Shown: positions 25,394 through 38,545 of the stretch, piece after piece
Position numbering within the stretch: position 1 is the stretch's first letter
How the letters are laid out: each line of letters begins with the position of its first letter
DNA from: Nymphaea colorata
Lineage: Eukaryota > Streptophyta > Magnoliopsida > Nymphaeales > Nymphaeaceae
DNA length: 64,000 nt
Reading direction: 5' to 3'
Assembly: GCF_008831285.2 (NCBI RefSeq)
Contig: NC_045138.2
Location: 16,401,934-16,465,933 of the forward strand
The notes under the pieces: generated by a model
What the model saw: the letters and a program-made list of their open reading frames with translations, nothing else
Told to the model about the DNA's origin: nothing
The model's database searches: none
Translations under genes and position numbers: made by a program

Positions 25394-25687
25394 GAGTTTG
25401 TTTGACAATCATAACAACTGTTATCATTGCATGAACTTATCTAAAAAATTAGAGTACATTTATAAAACAATCTGGTTAAGGTAGATTCGTAGAACAATTT
25501 TGAAAAATCTACACCATTTTTTAGGACAAATTCATGAAACAATAATAACTTGTTACAGTTTAAGGATAGCTTGGTGACAATAACATGTTATTGTCCTATT
25601 AATTTGCTTTTATAGTGTTTCATGAATCTACCTCATTTTTTGGGTAGATTCGTGGGACAATAACAGTGTGTCGTCAAACTGCCCCTT
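25394..25687. repeat. Inverted-repeat element, family with partial copies at 31.4 and 59.7 kb
   Basis: The left end reads GTTTGTTTGACAATCATAACA and the reverse of the right end reads GGCAGTTTGACGACACACTG, so the ends are roughly inverted. The interior holds an inverted pair around CTACCTCATTTTTTGGGTAG. Similar blocks (AGATTC-TG-ACAAT, CAAA-TG-CCCCT) recur at 31376-31480 and 59719-59826. Confidence 0.45.
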
Positions 25688-25794
25688 AAAATCTTTGCTC
25701 GAAAGAACACAAAATTAGAGATGTAAATGGTTCAAATTCAAAATCATGAATGAGCTGCATGATTCCTAACATCTAGAGTTACCATTTACTCATT

Positions 25795-25796
<2 letters not shown>

Positions 25797-25838
<42 letters not shown>
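25797..25838. repeat. Microsatellite (AT)n, about 42 bp
   Basis: Uninterrupted AT dinucleotide run in the 3' flank of gene E. Confidence 0.95.
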
Positions 25839-25841
<3 letters not shown>

Positions 25842-26511
25842 CATTTCAACAGTACAACATTTTTGCAAAATCATATCCCAGTACCTTTCATAGAAGCAAC
25901 AAAGCTTGCAAAGGAATAATCGTGCGAAGCTCTTAAAATGAATAAACTCATATATTTCTTTGCATATTTAATTTGTTCGACATTAAATCAATTCCTTCAC
26001 CAAATTAAGCTCATCCGAGGATCTACATACTTGAGCCAAAATTTAGGTCCGTACTTGTTATGTCCCCTTGATATCTCGACTGCAAATTAAAAAGAAAGTA
26101 TAAACAAAATAATAATCAAAGCACAAGATTGATCAAGCTAACAAAGCTTCCTTTCTGTGATGCGGATTCGAGATTGGAACCAATGCCAGGCCCAAGCATC
26201 TTCAGATACCCCTGGTTCTCCGCTACACGGGCATTGCTTCTGCCTGTGCAAAACTTAATGAGGAGAGGTAAGCTGCTCTTTGCAAAGATGGCATTCTCCA
26301 TATGGGATGGAAGAGCATAGTGAACCCAACACAACGTTCTGAATCCACAAGTCACACTTGAATAAAATATGAAAGCACATTGCTAACAAGATTATGAACA
26401 TGACTACCCAGAAACATGAACTACTTTGAAAACCCAATTCTAAGGCTACCATCAGCATGTTTGCTGCTAACGATCTACTCACTCTCCTCCACAACTTCTT
26501 TCTACTTGGAC

Positions 26512-29500
26512 TTATGTCTCTATGGATGCAGCAAGGGTAGCATTTTGCTCGCTTATAATGATGTACTGAATCTCCTCTGCTACTTCCCTCATCGATGGTC
26601 TGTCTTGCTTTCTCTCCTCAAGGCAACCCATTGCCAGAGACAGAAACGCCTTCATCGTCTCCAAACTGCTTGATGAAGATCCCCATTTTAACTTCTCATC
26701 CACTACTTCCAAGAACTTCCCTTCATCCACTCTGTGTTGAACGTACACAAATAAGTTTACTTCCTTTGGATCTCTGTGATAGTCTATGACGTTCTTGGAT
26801 GTCAAGAGCTCAAGCAGAACCACACCAAAGCTATACACATCACTCTTGTCTGTCAGCTGGTAGTTTCTATAGTACTCAGGATCTAAGTACCCAATTGTAC
26901 CTTGTACACATGTCGATACATGTGTCTGCTCGGGCTCGATCAGCCTAGATAGCCCGAAATCCGAGACCTTGGCATTGCATTTATCATCGAGAAGAATGTT
27001 GCTTGATTTGACGTCGCGGTGATAGATCGGAGGCATTGCTGAGGAATGAAGGTAGGCAAGGCCCTCTGCAGTTTGATGAGCAATGGACAGTCTTTGGCGC
27101 CAACTGAGGAAGCCATATCTATCAGTGTGGATGTGTTCATAAAGATTTCCATTGGAGATAAACTCATAGACCATGACCGGCTGTTCTAGCTCAACACAGC
27201 AGCCTAGCAGGCGGACAAGGCTTCTGTGGTTCACCTGTGATAGGATGCTCACTTCATTCAATACCTGGTCGGTGCCCTTAGTGCTATCAACCTTGGCGAT
27301 CTTGACAGCAATTGGGGTGCCATCTTCAAGAAAGCCCTTGTAGACTTCTCCAAAACCGCCTTGGCCGAGAAGCCGATCCTTAGAGAAAGAGTTTGTGGCC
27401 TTCTTCATTTCTCTTCCACTGAAGAGCTTGGAAGATCTCCCACCGCTGTTGGCTGACAGAATCTGTTCTCTCTCTTTTCTTAGCATCTCAAGTGCTTCCT
27501 TGGCTAACTTTTTCCTTGTATGTAACCGGAAGGCGATGAACACCAAGGAAAGCGCTATTGTAGTTGTTAAGCCTGTCCAATGCATCATGAAAGAAGATTT
27601 CAGTAATAAAAAAAAAAAAGATCATTTCTACTGGAATCTTCAAGCAACAACAACATTCCCATATTTTTGCTCAATTATGTCAACTTTATGTGCAGGTGCA
27701 GAGACCAGTTTGTGGGTCCTAAATAACTTCTCCTAGAACATCCCGTTATTCTAAACGTGGTAATGCTCAGTAATGCCAAAGATTGATTCTAGAAATTAAA
27801 CAATCATGTGAATACCCACACAAGAGAAACTGCCTGCAACTACACTTTCATGAAGCATATTATGGACTTTCTGAGCTTCTGATTTATTGACTTTCCACTA
27901 TGTATGTAAGTTTCTGTCTTGTCATTTTCAGAACAGCATGATTTTGATGGCAGAAGGAGATGGCTAACTATGGTTGCCAATGCCCAGGGAGATGAATGAA
28001 GACCAGTGGAAGTATCTACTACTTATGTGAAATGCTATATGTTCAAACAGACTATTGGCTCTAAAAAATGAGAACGCGAAAGCCTTCAGAGTTTGTAGTC
28101 GAAGAACTTTTTCGATCTGTAATAAAAATCTTACAACAGAAACCGAAAAGAGACGCATTTCTAAAACAAGCATTCGGGGGCATTTGATAACCCTCAAAAA
28201 GATTTCACGGTCTACTGAGAGGTTGAAGCATCATTTCATCATACATATTCAAATAAAAAAAGAAAAAAAGTGAAATCCTTTCATTCTGTAAAGGCCAGAA
28301 AAATAAATTGGATACAGTGGATACAGTCACATAAACACACAAAAACATGCTGTCCAACAGTCCATGTATGTTATAATTAACGGGATTACTGTACAAAAAA
28401 TTGAAACTCAAAGAAATCTTTCTGCCTGTAATTAAGAAGAGTACTTTCGTCGCTTTACCTGTTACAAGAGCGATATACCCTGCTTTATGACATCTCCACC
28501 CTTTCCGACACACTATGGTGACTGCAACACAGGGAAAAATGAAAGTAAAAACTTTATGACGGGAAAGAAATAAGCAGGGAAGCTTACAGACCATCAGATA
28601 GTGAGAAAAATATCAAGCGATCATCAAATAACCTGTGTGTGGTTCGTGCATCCTGACCCGGCCACTGGTGAGGCCCATGTATTATTTTGTTCAATTAATT
28701 AAACAAATGGATGTCTTTATCATGTTTTATTCTGTGAAAAAGAACATTAATCAGTCACTTAGGATACTTGATACAGAGACGAAAACTGGCGGACAGGAGG
28801 AGCCTATCTGGTGGCGCCTTCGAAATTTACAAGAAATAAAATTACATTTATTGTAAACCTTTCCTTGGAAACTTACAGATCCTCTTAAAATTTTGGAAAA
28901 TTCACAACCTACATTCGTTGCAAGAAAAAGCTCAGAACTTTTCACTGAACAAAATCGTAAGATTGTGTTTTACAGTTGGAAGCATATTGATAAGGAAAAA
29001 TTGAAATCAACAGGCTACCGGATGTCGTCAGATGCTTAATGTCTAAAACCTAACAACTAAAAGCACCATTAATTTAAAACTCCATTAAATCACCTTAAAT
29101 CTAATAGTCTTTTCACGACTGATATTTTTGTCTCCTCCAGTTTGCCCTTACATGGGACGGCTTCCTTTTCAAATACAAGGGCATCTTAGTCATTTCGGTC
29201 TCAAATTTCCACCACCCTTGTTCGGGGCGAACATACAACAATTTCCGAAACGAGCTACCCTCTATTTTTCTGTTATTTTTCACATCTAAACATTGAACGT
29301 AAGGATAAAGGATAGTGGAATAAAGAGAGAAAGCCGATAAAATGGGAATATATAACAAATTTGAGAATAAGAGGTCCCCTAAATACAAAAACAAAGAGAG
29401 AGAAAAGAAATGTGGGAGAGAGGTATAGTAGTCGAGGGCCAATAAGAGAAAATCTTCTCTTGTTTTAGGACTAGTTTTTCCCACCTCTTCTCTCTGTCCC

Positions 29501-30737
29501 CACATTTATTTCGATCTCTTCCTTTCTACTTCTCTATTTCCACCTACTCCGAGAGAGAGCAATGATGGTAGAAGACGACTCTAAGAAAGAGGGGGACAAA
29601 GAAAATTGAATTAGAATGGAACGGCATGAAACGGTCAGCATACACAAATATGTCTGAAGACTTAACATATATATCTTTGTCGGCATACAACATAATATAC
29701 GAGTATATCATAGATATTATTTGTATAATCTTCTCTATATTTTGGTACCAAAACAAGCAATAGTTGTCGAGTTCTGCACCAACTTGTGGATGCAGTTGTG
29801 TTAGTTTCTCAATCTATCAATCTATTTCTCATTTCAAAGTATTAAAGCTTGCAGATATTGATTATAACCTCACGTCCGAAGAAAGAAAAATTAAAGAACA
29901 CAAATGGAGCTCACCCTTTATGCACGTCCCAGTCTTCGGATCCCACTGTAGACCACCGTTGCATTTACAGCGCCTTGTTCCATTGCCTGCGCTCTGATCC
30001 TTCAAGCATGTTGAGTTGGGCACCGCCTCCGAGCAGTCCGTCTGGTTCTGGCACTCTAATTCAGGCGGGGATGCCCATTGCACCTGCACTCCTTCCTGCC
30101 ACTCTTGTACAGGCAACTTATCGTCCAGGTTCACGAAGCTCCTGTATGCCGTACAACTCCTGGCGATTATATTGTATGATAATACGGTGCCTCCCACTCT
30201 GGCGGTGCAGCAAATGTTCCAACTCCGGCAGCTTGCCATCTCCGGCGGCGCCTGGTTCAGATAGGTCCAGCAACTGCTTCCGTTGGAGCTCTGAGTGGAG
30301 CAGTCGTATATTTCTCTTCTCATAAACTGAGCGGAGCAATTCAGCATGAAGACCGTGTTACCCGTTGTGAAATTGAACGGCAGACTATGGTTCAGCTTAA
30401 CGCCCTCGTAGACGAAATCGGTCGTTCGGCACGAATTTCCGATCAGTCTTGCCGGTTGAATGATGAATGTCTGCGACTGGGGATCGATGCTTGAAATGGG
30501 ATATTCTGTCCCGTTTATGCTTTTCAAGAACAGAGCACCAGCGGATGTGTTGCAGAAGACCGGGTACTTGGGATCGCCGCATCCTGGTGATGTGCTGAGG
30601 GGGTAGGCAACGGCGGTCGAGCCGCAATTTCCGCACTGTTTTCCTGCGGAACAGCTTAAAAGGAGGAGGATGGTGAGGCAGAAGATTGAAACTCCGGTGG
30701 ACGGTAAGTGAATCAGAGAGGCATGACCAACTTCCAT
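26512..30737 (-). CDS. WAKL gene E: wall-associated receptor kinase-like (WAKL15/20 type), intact
   Basis: Exons are 30737-29915, 28521-28459 and 27572-26512; introns of 1393 and 886 nt are phase 1. The joined frame is 1947 nt, 648 aa. The N-terminus MEVGHASLIHLPSTGVS begins a signal peptide ending about CSAG, then KQCGNCGSTAVAYPLS opens the GUB_WAK_bind domain. The ectodomain ends CKCNGGLQWDPKTGTC. Exon 2 encodes ITIVCRKGWRCHKAGYIA. The membrane helix is near residues 290-315 (IALVTGLTTTIALSLVFIAF). Kinase landmarks: glycine loop GQGGFG 365-370, Lys 386, HRD 480-482, DFG 500-502, all intact. The protein is predicted to be an active RD receptor kinase at the plasma membrane; ligand unknown. 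A good TATA box (CTATAAAAAGG on the minus strand) lies at 30896-30886, about 150 nt before the ATG. It is closest to gene B in ectodomain and kinase. Confidence 0.93.
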
Positions 30738-30885
30738 GGCGGTGGCGTCCGGTCGGCACTCAAAGTTTCAAACTCTAGTCAGTTTATGCTATCGCAGCCA
30801 GCTCTCTCATCGCAGCTGTGACTATTTCCGGGGGAATGTTACCGATAACTTTCTCCCAGGCAGAGAGAAACGAACGTTTTGGTAT

Positions 30886-30896
30886 CCTTTTTATAG
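30886..30896 (-). promoter_or_regulatory. TATA box of gene E
   Basis: The minus strand reads CTATAAAAAGG, about 150 nt upstream of the ATG at 30737. It is the clearest TATA box in the array. Confidence 0.6.
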
Positions 30897-31375
30897 ATAT
30901 TTAAGAGAACAAATTGCTATCAACTTTTTAATTAACTTGATTTAATATGCGATGTGCAAGAATAAGTTAAGATAAATGCATCTGCTTGTCTTAATTAACT
31001 AACCATACTTTTGGCATATTAGAATTTCTAGGAGATTTGTTGTATATTGCAAGAGCCACCAGCTACTTTGAACAAAGGGAAGGCCAAAATAAATGTTAAT
31101 AATAAAAAATTAGGTTGGGGGGATCACCAAGTATCATTAATTTACTGATGAGTGATTGATGACTCTTCCATAAAACTGCCCCATAATTACTATGACCTCA
31201 GGATGAAAGTAATATTTATCGTTTTTTCATTATCATAACGAATTATTATAACCAAATGCGAGAAAGTTTCGGTTGAAACTCAGTTGTAAAGGAGAGTGCA
31301 AAATGAATAATTATGTCCACCCTTTAAAAAAAAAAGGGTGGTAGTTTGGCAGCATGGACTCTATTATTTCTCAAA

Positions 31376-31480
31376 GAAAAGGGAGATTCGTAAAACAATA
31401 GTTTAGTGTCTCATGAACCTTTCAAACAGATTCAGGGAACAATCACAAAGTATCTATGCTGCCAAAGGATCTCTTATTCT
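31376..31480. repeat. Partial, degraded copy of the 25.4-kb inverted-repeat family
   Basis: GAGATTCGTAAAACAATAG, TCTCATGAACC and CAGATTCAGGGAACAATCAC follow the pattern of the 25.4-kb family, with poor ends. Confidence 0.3.
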
Positions 31481-32269
31481 TTCGATTACCAACTAAACTC
31501 TTTTATTTAAATTAATGTTAAAGATCATGTGCCTGAATTGCGTTTCTGCAGTCATCGGATTTCAGCCATGTAAAATGCCAACAATTGCTGAACGTATGTC
31601 CCAAACTTCAGGATTACTATATTCCAAACTCTTAAGTGCATCTCTTCTTTGAAAAACAAACTTTAGATCATAGAAGCCCATTTCTCGATGGGTTTAATTA
31701 AGCTAATCTAAGAGACGATTATACTGTTTATGGATCGAGTTCGCGCAATAAATTTGACGAAACATACCTTCCAAGTTCATTTTTAAAACGGAAACCAATA
31801 TTTTTTGGCAGTTAAATTGCATCCAACGGAAATCACAGTTTAAGCGTCCGGTCGAGTTCTCTAATTGGATAGATTCGCAGAGTGCCAGCCAGACAGACGT
31901 TGGAACCAGGACTGCCCAACTGCAGACAATTTTTAATTGTTCAACCCGAAGCTGAGTTTGGAGGCCACAATAAATAGCCACAGGTCCACTTGAAGGCGGA
32001 TAGATGCCTTGGTAGGTGAATTAAAGATGTCTTGGGGGTTCATGTATCTCATTTCTTCTCATCCGGTTTCGGCACTATTCATTTGAAAATTAAGTTGCGT
32101 GCGGAGACTTGCTAAGGCCCCGTTTTACTTATAATCTGGTCACGCCGATCTCTATCTCCTTCCTGCTCTGAGTTTAACTGCATTAAGAAAACAACCTTCC
32201 CTATCAAGCCCCCAAAACCAGATCCTCTGCATTATGGTATATCCTTCAAGTCAAGTGTCGTACTTGTGG

Positions 32270-32437
32270 GTGTCTGTTCTGTGTGTTCATCTGAGAGAGA
32301 GAATACAAGAGATCTGTGCGACTGTAGACGTAGGAGATTATTGCTCTGAACCACATAAATCGTTGTCTTCTTTTTTGTTGCTTCTAACCTTTTCTTGAGA
32401 GTGCGAGAAGAGAGTTTATTGTGTTTTGTTCCTAACA
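32270..32437 (+). mobile_element. Probable Ty1/copia LTR fragment (R-U5 end)
   Basis: CTGTAGACGTAGGAGATTATTGCTCTGAACCACATAAATCGTTGTCTTC has the wording of many plant copia LTR 3' parts (GTAGACGTAGG and GAACCACATAAAT), and the segment ends TTTTGTTCCTAACA. No primer-binding site follows and no second LTR was found, so this is a solo or truncated LTR. The left limit is not known. Confidence 0.4.
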
Positions 32438-34339
32438 TATCCTTTATATGGCACTTGTTATTGTTTGAAGTTTCCTGAATGAGATTCAAACCTGAAACTC
32501 CTTAAATTTTTGCCGTCCCACCCAATTAAGTTGACCATCGGGGTGATGCTTTAATGCTGTTGGAGACGGCCATTTAATTATGTCTGCATGACAAAGATGT
32601 GCTGATTTCTTGCTACCGATCGATGGGCACTCATTCCACCGGTTGTTGGATGATTGCAGAAATCCAATAATGTGAGGCTGTGGCTGCACTGTACGCTTCT
32701 TTAAAGCTGTTCCTAGACATATTTGAACTGTTTTTCTAGAAAATGAACGCTATTCATAGAACCATTTGGACTGCTTTTTTGGCATTAAAACGAGAACTTC
32801 TTACCATTGAGAAATTGGGAAGGCTGGGTGCACAGTTAGCAAACTGATGCCCAGTTTAGAAGGAAGTCTGTGAATCCAATGGCTACATATTTCTTACCAC
32901 AAACTGAGAGCTCCTTTAAAATGAAAAAAAAAAAAAAAAATCACTCATGAAAGCAATTACAAGGCTAAAGGGCAGGGGTTTTGAAAATATTTTAGGATGT
33001 CATTCTCGGTTTTTTGTTATAGTGCTTGTAAATCCGTATGACAAAATCTAATAAAAAATAGAAGGCATTTATTTAACTGTCGATTTGAGATCCCCTCCCA
33101 TTTCAATTCTTTTTTGCACGACCCACTGTTTATACAAACTGTGGATTTCTATATGATGGAGAATAGTTGATCGAACGCTAGCATTCAATAAAGAAAAGAA
33201 GGAAAGTTTGGTAATTTGATAAAAAAATGTTTTCTATACTCTTTTTTATTTTTTTCGTTTTCATTTTTGTTTTTACAAAAAGTTTTTTCAATCATTAACC
33301 ATAGTAACTTATAGCGCATATAATCAGGTCCGCCTTGAAACCGTTTCTTAAATTTTTATTCTTGTAAAATCTGTCACGTCCATGTGTATATGATTTTGAT
33401 GCGGAAAACACTATAAATTTATATTTATATTTATATATGTATATGAAAACGAAAGTTTTAGTATCTATACAAACGTTTAGTAATCAATGACTTTTTTATC
33501 AATTATGATTTTGTCTAAGATGACTTTCACATACAGTTCCCACGTACCCGAGATATCTACCCAATTAATTTTTTAAAAGAAAGTATAAGGATGAAAGAAT
33601 TGGTCCTTTTATATCTGTGCGTTTGGGGAATTCCAATTTGCCAGATGCTGGATATTACCAGATGGCTTTAAAAAATCAAAATCCTTAAACGAGCATAGTT
33701 TGTGCTAAAAGTGTCACGAACGATTGGTGCACTATAAATTGTTGCCAATGCTTCCTTCAAAACTGTTTTTGACAATCGGATATCAGCAACTTATATATAT
33801 ACATATATATAGTGAATTAACTTTGAAAGATATCTTTGTCAAATAGCTCATCAAAACTCTCTCGTTTTCTTTTTCTTTTAGCTTAACATAGGCACCTTTT
33901 TTTCGTCGGGCTTTGTGCCTCGTCTTGTACAGGAAAATGTACATTTTGTCATTCTTCTGACTACGGCTGGATGATTGTGTCGCTCCGTCTTCTCATTCTC
34001 TCCTCACACCTCTTATTTTGTTTTACTGTATTGTATTGTATATTTTGTCTTTTTGTATATTTTGTCTTTTTGCTTCTGTTTTACTTTTGTTAGTGTAATT
34101 TGGGACTTCTTATCCCCAAATTTTAATATAGCTCTAATTTTCTCCCTCTTGATGGGTAGAATACTCCACCCATTTTCGCCGCTGAAACCTGGCACCACAA
34201 CAATGGCAAGAGGACTCCGGTGAAGCTCCGGCAGTCCAGTTGATGAGGTGCCAGGAGTTTCCACTCATCTATAGCACCATTCCTCGATGCCAGCAGGCCC
34301 GCCAGGCCTCCATCGGGATGGCTGAGTCTCGGCGTCGAG

Positions 34340-34912
34340 GAATGGCGCTGGCGGCCGCCAGTTTTGGTAAAGGAAGTTGGGAAGAGAGGGAGGAGTTAGG
34401 GAAGGGACTGCAGAGTGAGGGAGAGAGAGAGGGAGAGAGAGAGGATAGGATAGGAGGGGGAGAGCGCCGAAAAATATATAAAAAAATGGGCAGTGTGATC
34501 AGCTGGCCATTTGATAAATAAATGATGGGGAAAACAACAAATAGATAGCAATAAAGATCGGACCGCTCCGGTCAGGTGTGTATTGGACAAATAAATGTCA
34601 TAAACCATGGCTGCATGATTTATTTCTCAAATGGACGGCTAATCAAAGCCGTTCGATCTAAATCAGACGGCTCTCACGCTGTCCATTTGTTTATTTATTT
34701 ATTTATTTTCTCACATGCACTCATCTTCCGTTACTCCCTTCCTCCCTCTCTCAATTCCCCCATCCTTCCAACTTTATTTACCAACGCTAGTGGCCACCAG
34801 TGCTATTCATAACACTGGTGGGCTCGTTGGGGGCTCTCCAACCATCTTATCTTAACCAAGGAAGAAAAAGAGAGGGTTGTAGAAGGAAGAGTGGCGGCCG
34901 CCAATGCCATTC
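34340..34912. repeat. Segment bounded by 21-bp inverted repeats
   Basis: Arms at 34340-34360 and 34892-34912 match in inverted orientation at 19 of 21 bases and share TGGCGGCCGCCA. Similarity continues weakly inward (GGTAAA-AAGTTGG, GAGAGGGAGGA). The interior contains an inverted pair CAAATGGAC (34628-34636) / GTCCATTTG (34681-34689). No coding region is recognised. Confidence 0.45.
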
Positions 34913-36485
34913 CCCCTTAAGATTGGACACTAGGTCGGGCCACCTCTGAGTACTTGGTATCCCATTCGACTTGGGCCTAGAAAAAATGAACCCAATCCGG
35001 CCCAACTCATTATCGGGTTAGCCCGATAAACATGATTCGGGTTAGATAATTTATTTTTTAAATATATATATATATATATTAACTAAAAGTTTAGTTACAA
35101 AAAGTTGGAAACACATCGGCGTCAACTAAAACAGAGCACGGAGGTCAGTTTAGCAACAGTTACATGGAGGCAAAAATCAATAAAGTGGGGTGAAGTTATA
35201 CGTCGGGCCACTAACATGAGACCGTGTAAGTATAACGGTATACGTTATAACGGTATAAGCGTTATAAGCGCCTGAGAAATAACAATGATATTAAACCAAC
35301 AAACCTCTGTAATAAAGGCAAAACTGGAATTAATACAAATTCATGTATAAATGAATTTATTTATAATATATATATACATACGAATCAAGAAAATAACAAA
35401 AAAAAAAAGTAAGTGATTGGATCGACCTACTGCTCAATTTTTTGGTATTGGTCTTATGAACCAGCCTTATATGTTGGCTTTGAAGTGTGAATAAAAATTT
35501 GATAATGTTTTGTTGTTCAGATAACCTTTTGCAAAAGATTCAACATACGTAAGCCCTTGAAGGCACGACGGATGTTACTTAAGTTCTAGAGTATTAGGCT
35601 GACACAAGGTTTTTTCTTGGATTAGTTTTTATTTTTGTTCTTTAATTATGGTACATAATTATTGATGTAAAAAATTGTACAAACAAACTGATCACGTCCC
35701 TTTGCATAACTTTCTTTTTGTATAGAGGTATATGAATATATGAAGAAATTAATATATAACATTACAGGAGCAAACGTAATTTAAAGTAAATTTAACTGAA
35801 AGTTTTACAACAAGACGCTCATCAACATTTAATGACAGCCAAAACATTACTAAATTTGAAAAACTTTCTTCCATCTAATTTAAAATTTTAAACTGACGCT
35901 CCTCGGTTTTAGCTCAACAGCTGCTCTAAGTGCAAAGATTGTTCAATTTAAACTCTTAAAACCAAATGAGTGAGTTTAAACAACTCGAGTTCTTACAACT
36001 AGAACTCGACTTGTTTAACACTTCGAGCATACATTTGAACTCAAGCTTGACTCGTTTATAAATGAGTCGAGTTTTAAGTTCAAGTCGAGCTCGAGCTGTC
36101 TTGGCTCATTGTGCAGCATTATACACATATATACATACATACATGTATAGCATATTTGAATCTCTATAAATACATACATACATTTATTTATTTATACATA
36201 CATATAGCCAAATTACTACTGAAAAAGAAAGCAGAAAGCACTCTGTTCACCTAAAGTCCTAAGTAATAGAAGGGTTCAATTTTAGGGTCATTAAGACAAA
36301 GAAACTATTCTGTTGGTATAATTTAATAAGTAATTAATGATTGCACAGCCACAGGTTGATTAGAGAAAAAGATTGTGATAAGTTAAAATAATCATTTTCA
36401 CTGGAAAAAAAAATGAATGAAATACTTTTTAGGCGATTTTTGAAATCGATTGCGACTTTCCATTTGCACTAGCTTTACTGGCAAG

Positions 36486-36891
36486 TAACTTTCCATCAAT
36501 ATGTGAAGTCTCAACTTCAACATGCAATTAAGTCTTTGGGGCCTGCTTAACAAGAATTTCCATGTAGGCCAAAACTGTATTACGATATCAGTTGAAATGT
36601 GCATCAAAGAATAGGAAAGATCTTTGACATAGTGGACAGCAGAAATGAACTTGAGAATGTGAAACATATATTATCAGAGAACAACTTTCATCTTTGGTAG
36701 CTAAATATCAGCATAATGAATGAAAATGTATGTGATTTCCTAACTACCAACGTCGCACATCTTCCTTTTAACTGAACTAGTCCTCAATTCATGCCTTTGT
36801 TTGCTTGAAAGGTCACCAAATTAATGATGTAAATGGTTCGAACTTGGGTCGGATTGGTCAGCCTTTATTGAATACTACTTAATTAGATTAT
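36486..36891. repeat. Non-coding block duplicated at 24781-25382
   Basis: Second copy of the block described at 24.8 kb, without the MITE. A weak minus-strand frame (36667-36398) crosses it but is not conserved in the other copy. Confidence 0.6.
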
Positions 36892-38541
36892 ACACAAATT
36901 TAGTGATGTAAATGGTTTTAAGTCAGGCCGGGTATCAAATTTTACTTAATAAGTATTGTCTATAACGAGATGTAAATTTGAATGCTTGTTTCCCTAAACT
37001 TGGATCGATCCTATGCAATCCACTCTTATATTGCTACAAGATTGAAAGTTGGATTTGGCCATGAAACTACATAACATAATCTGGTTGGTAATTAGATCTG
37101 AATGATTTTGTTTTTTTTTTTCATCAGGTACCACCAAATGCAGCCGAATTTGCATTATTTGGCCAAAGTCCATGCAGGCTCTACCCTGGCTCAGCTCCTA
37201 GAGGGCTCGATCCATGGTCCAACAATGGAAAGACCCAGAAGAAGTGTAGGTTGTGGTTCCACATGGAAGCTAAATCTGAAACAGACAATGGTTCTGAACA
37301 CGCATTTCCCATTTCAACAAGGTTGTCGCGTTCAAGAACTTGTCGATTTTCCTTTTCATATACTACAGATTGATCTGCAGCCCATTCGCACCCATAACCA
37401 CCCAATTGAAAATGGAACCATATCTGACCTTGCTTCTCAATATAGTTGGCGACGTTGATGGCAACTTCTGTCTTCTTGTGGAAAAGTTTTCAGCCTGGAA
37501 TGAGTTGTTCTACTCAGATATTCATTTCTCCTTGCAGTTCCACGTTCGATGCTGCAAACTCATCTGCTCCTTGACTTCTTTGCTCAGCCGTGCCCGTGAC
37601 TCTATTTCCCAGACCTTTCGGCCGGAACAGATAGATCGACCATGCAAAGAGCTGAGCAGACATGACCTTTTATTATGGTTGGACGACATCCGAGACCAAG
37701 CTTCTTTGCGATCCCGATAACCAAAAAGAAAGGGAAGAAAAGTACTTGATCCATTGCTAGTCCTTTCACATTGACGTCCCCAAAACAAAGCGTTGCTTTC
37801 CACAATGATAAAGGCAATAATAAGTAACGCTGATGTCGACAATGAGATAAGATACAAAAACGTACAGCGTCGCCGAATTGGAGTTCCATCCACAAGTCCA
37901 AAAGGGGCTGAACTGAAGTCTTAGGCGCAGAAGGACCCCCATAGACTTTCAAACCTCAACATGCATCTAGAGATCTGCCAAATTTTAACTTAGAAATTAG
38001 CACCATCGAAGCTCAAAGCTATTTTTCTTGTTACTATTTTACTTGGGAAAACCTTTCAGGGCCCAGGCCGAAAGACCTTGCTTGGGGTGTAAAACTCTTA
38101 ACGGCTACTCTTTTTTTCGTATTTTACTTCAAAAAACCGCCTCAGGTTGAAAGATTTTGTCGCTTGCTTTGGGTGTAAAACTCTAACGGCTATTCCTGGC
38201 TCTCTCACATCCATTCCTCGTTCTCTTGGTCTCGGCCTATGTCCGCTTTCGCAAGGAGCAGGTGGCACTAGTCACAGTTGACACATATAAGTATCAGCCC
38301 ACATTGCTCTATTTTTTATAAATTTAAAAACTAATTTTTGAAAGTAAGCCTTTACATCATAGTGAGCAGATATGGTATTATATGGGCCGTCACGCTATGC
38401 AGTGGTGACTTTTCTCTAAAAGTGGTTTGGTTGTCCTTCTTTGGTTTGTCGCTCCGGTTCTCACAATCAAGGTGGGGGAGCCCATGTGGAAAGTTGTAAG
38501 TAATCAATTCACCCGACCCAATTGAAGTGCAGCATAGGCTA

Positions 38542-38545
<4 letters not shown>

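Larger units (their letters stand above)
21945..26511. other. Intergenic D-E: 5' flank of D, transposon remnants, 3' flank of E
   Basis: About 22000-23370 is the duplicated 5' flank (TATAAAAGGAACAAG, TAAACAGTTAAG). A TRIM-like remnant follows, then the 24.8-25.4 kb block with its MITE, the inverted-repeat element at 25.4 kb and the AT run at 25.8 kb. About 25990-26511 is the conserved 3' flank of E. No gene is seen. Confidence 0.6.
30738..36485. other. Intergenic E-F, left half: 5' flank of E and repeats
   Basis: About 30890-31990 is the duplicated 5' flank of the array. The copia LTR fragment, a poly-A run (32922-32940) and the inverted-repeat segment at 34.3-34.9 kb follow. The stretch 35040-36250 is very AT-rich, with an (AT)n run at 35061-35080 and a CTCGAGTT/ACTCGAC-rich patch at 35980-36110 typical of dispersed plant repeats. 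No gene is seen. Confidence 0.5.

Noticed and set aside
34240-34521. 93-codon plus-strand frame with GEREGEREDR
   Set aside because: It is a reading of a (GA)n-like tract within the inverted-repeat segment.
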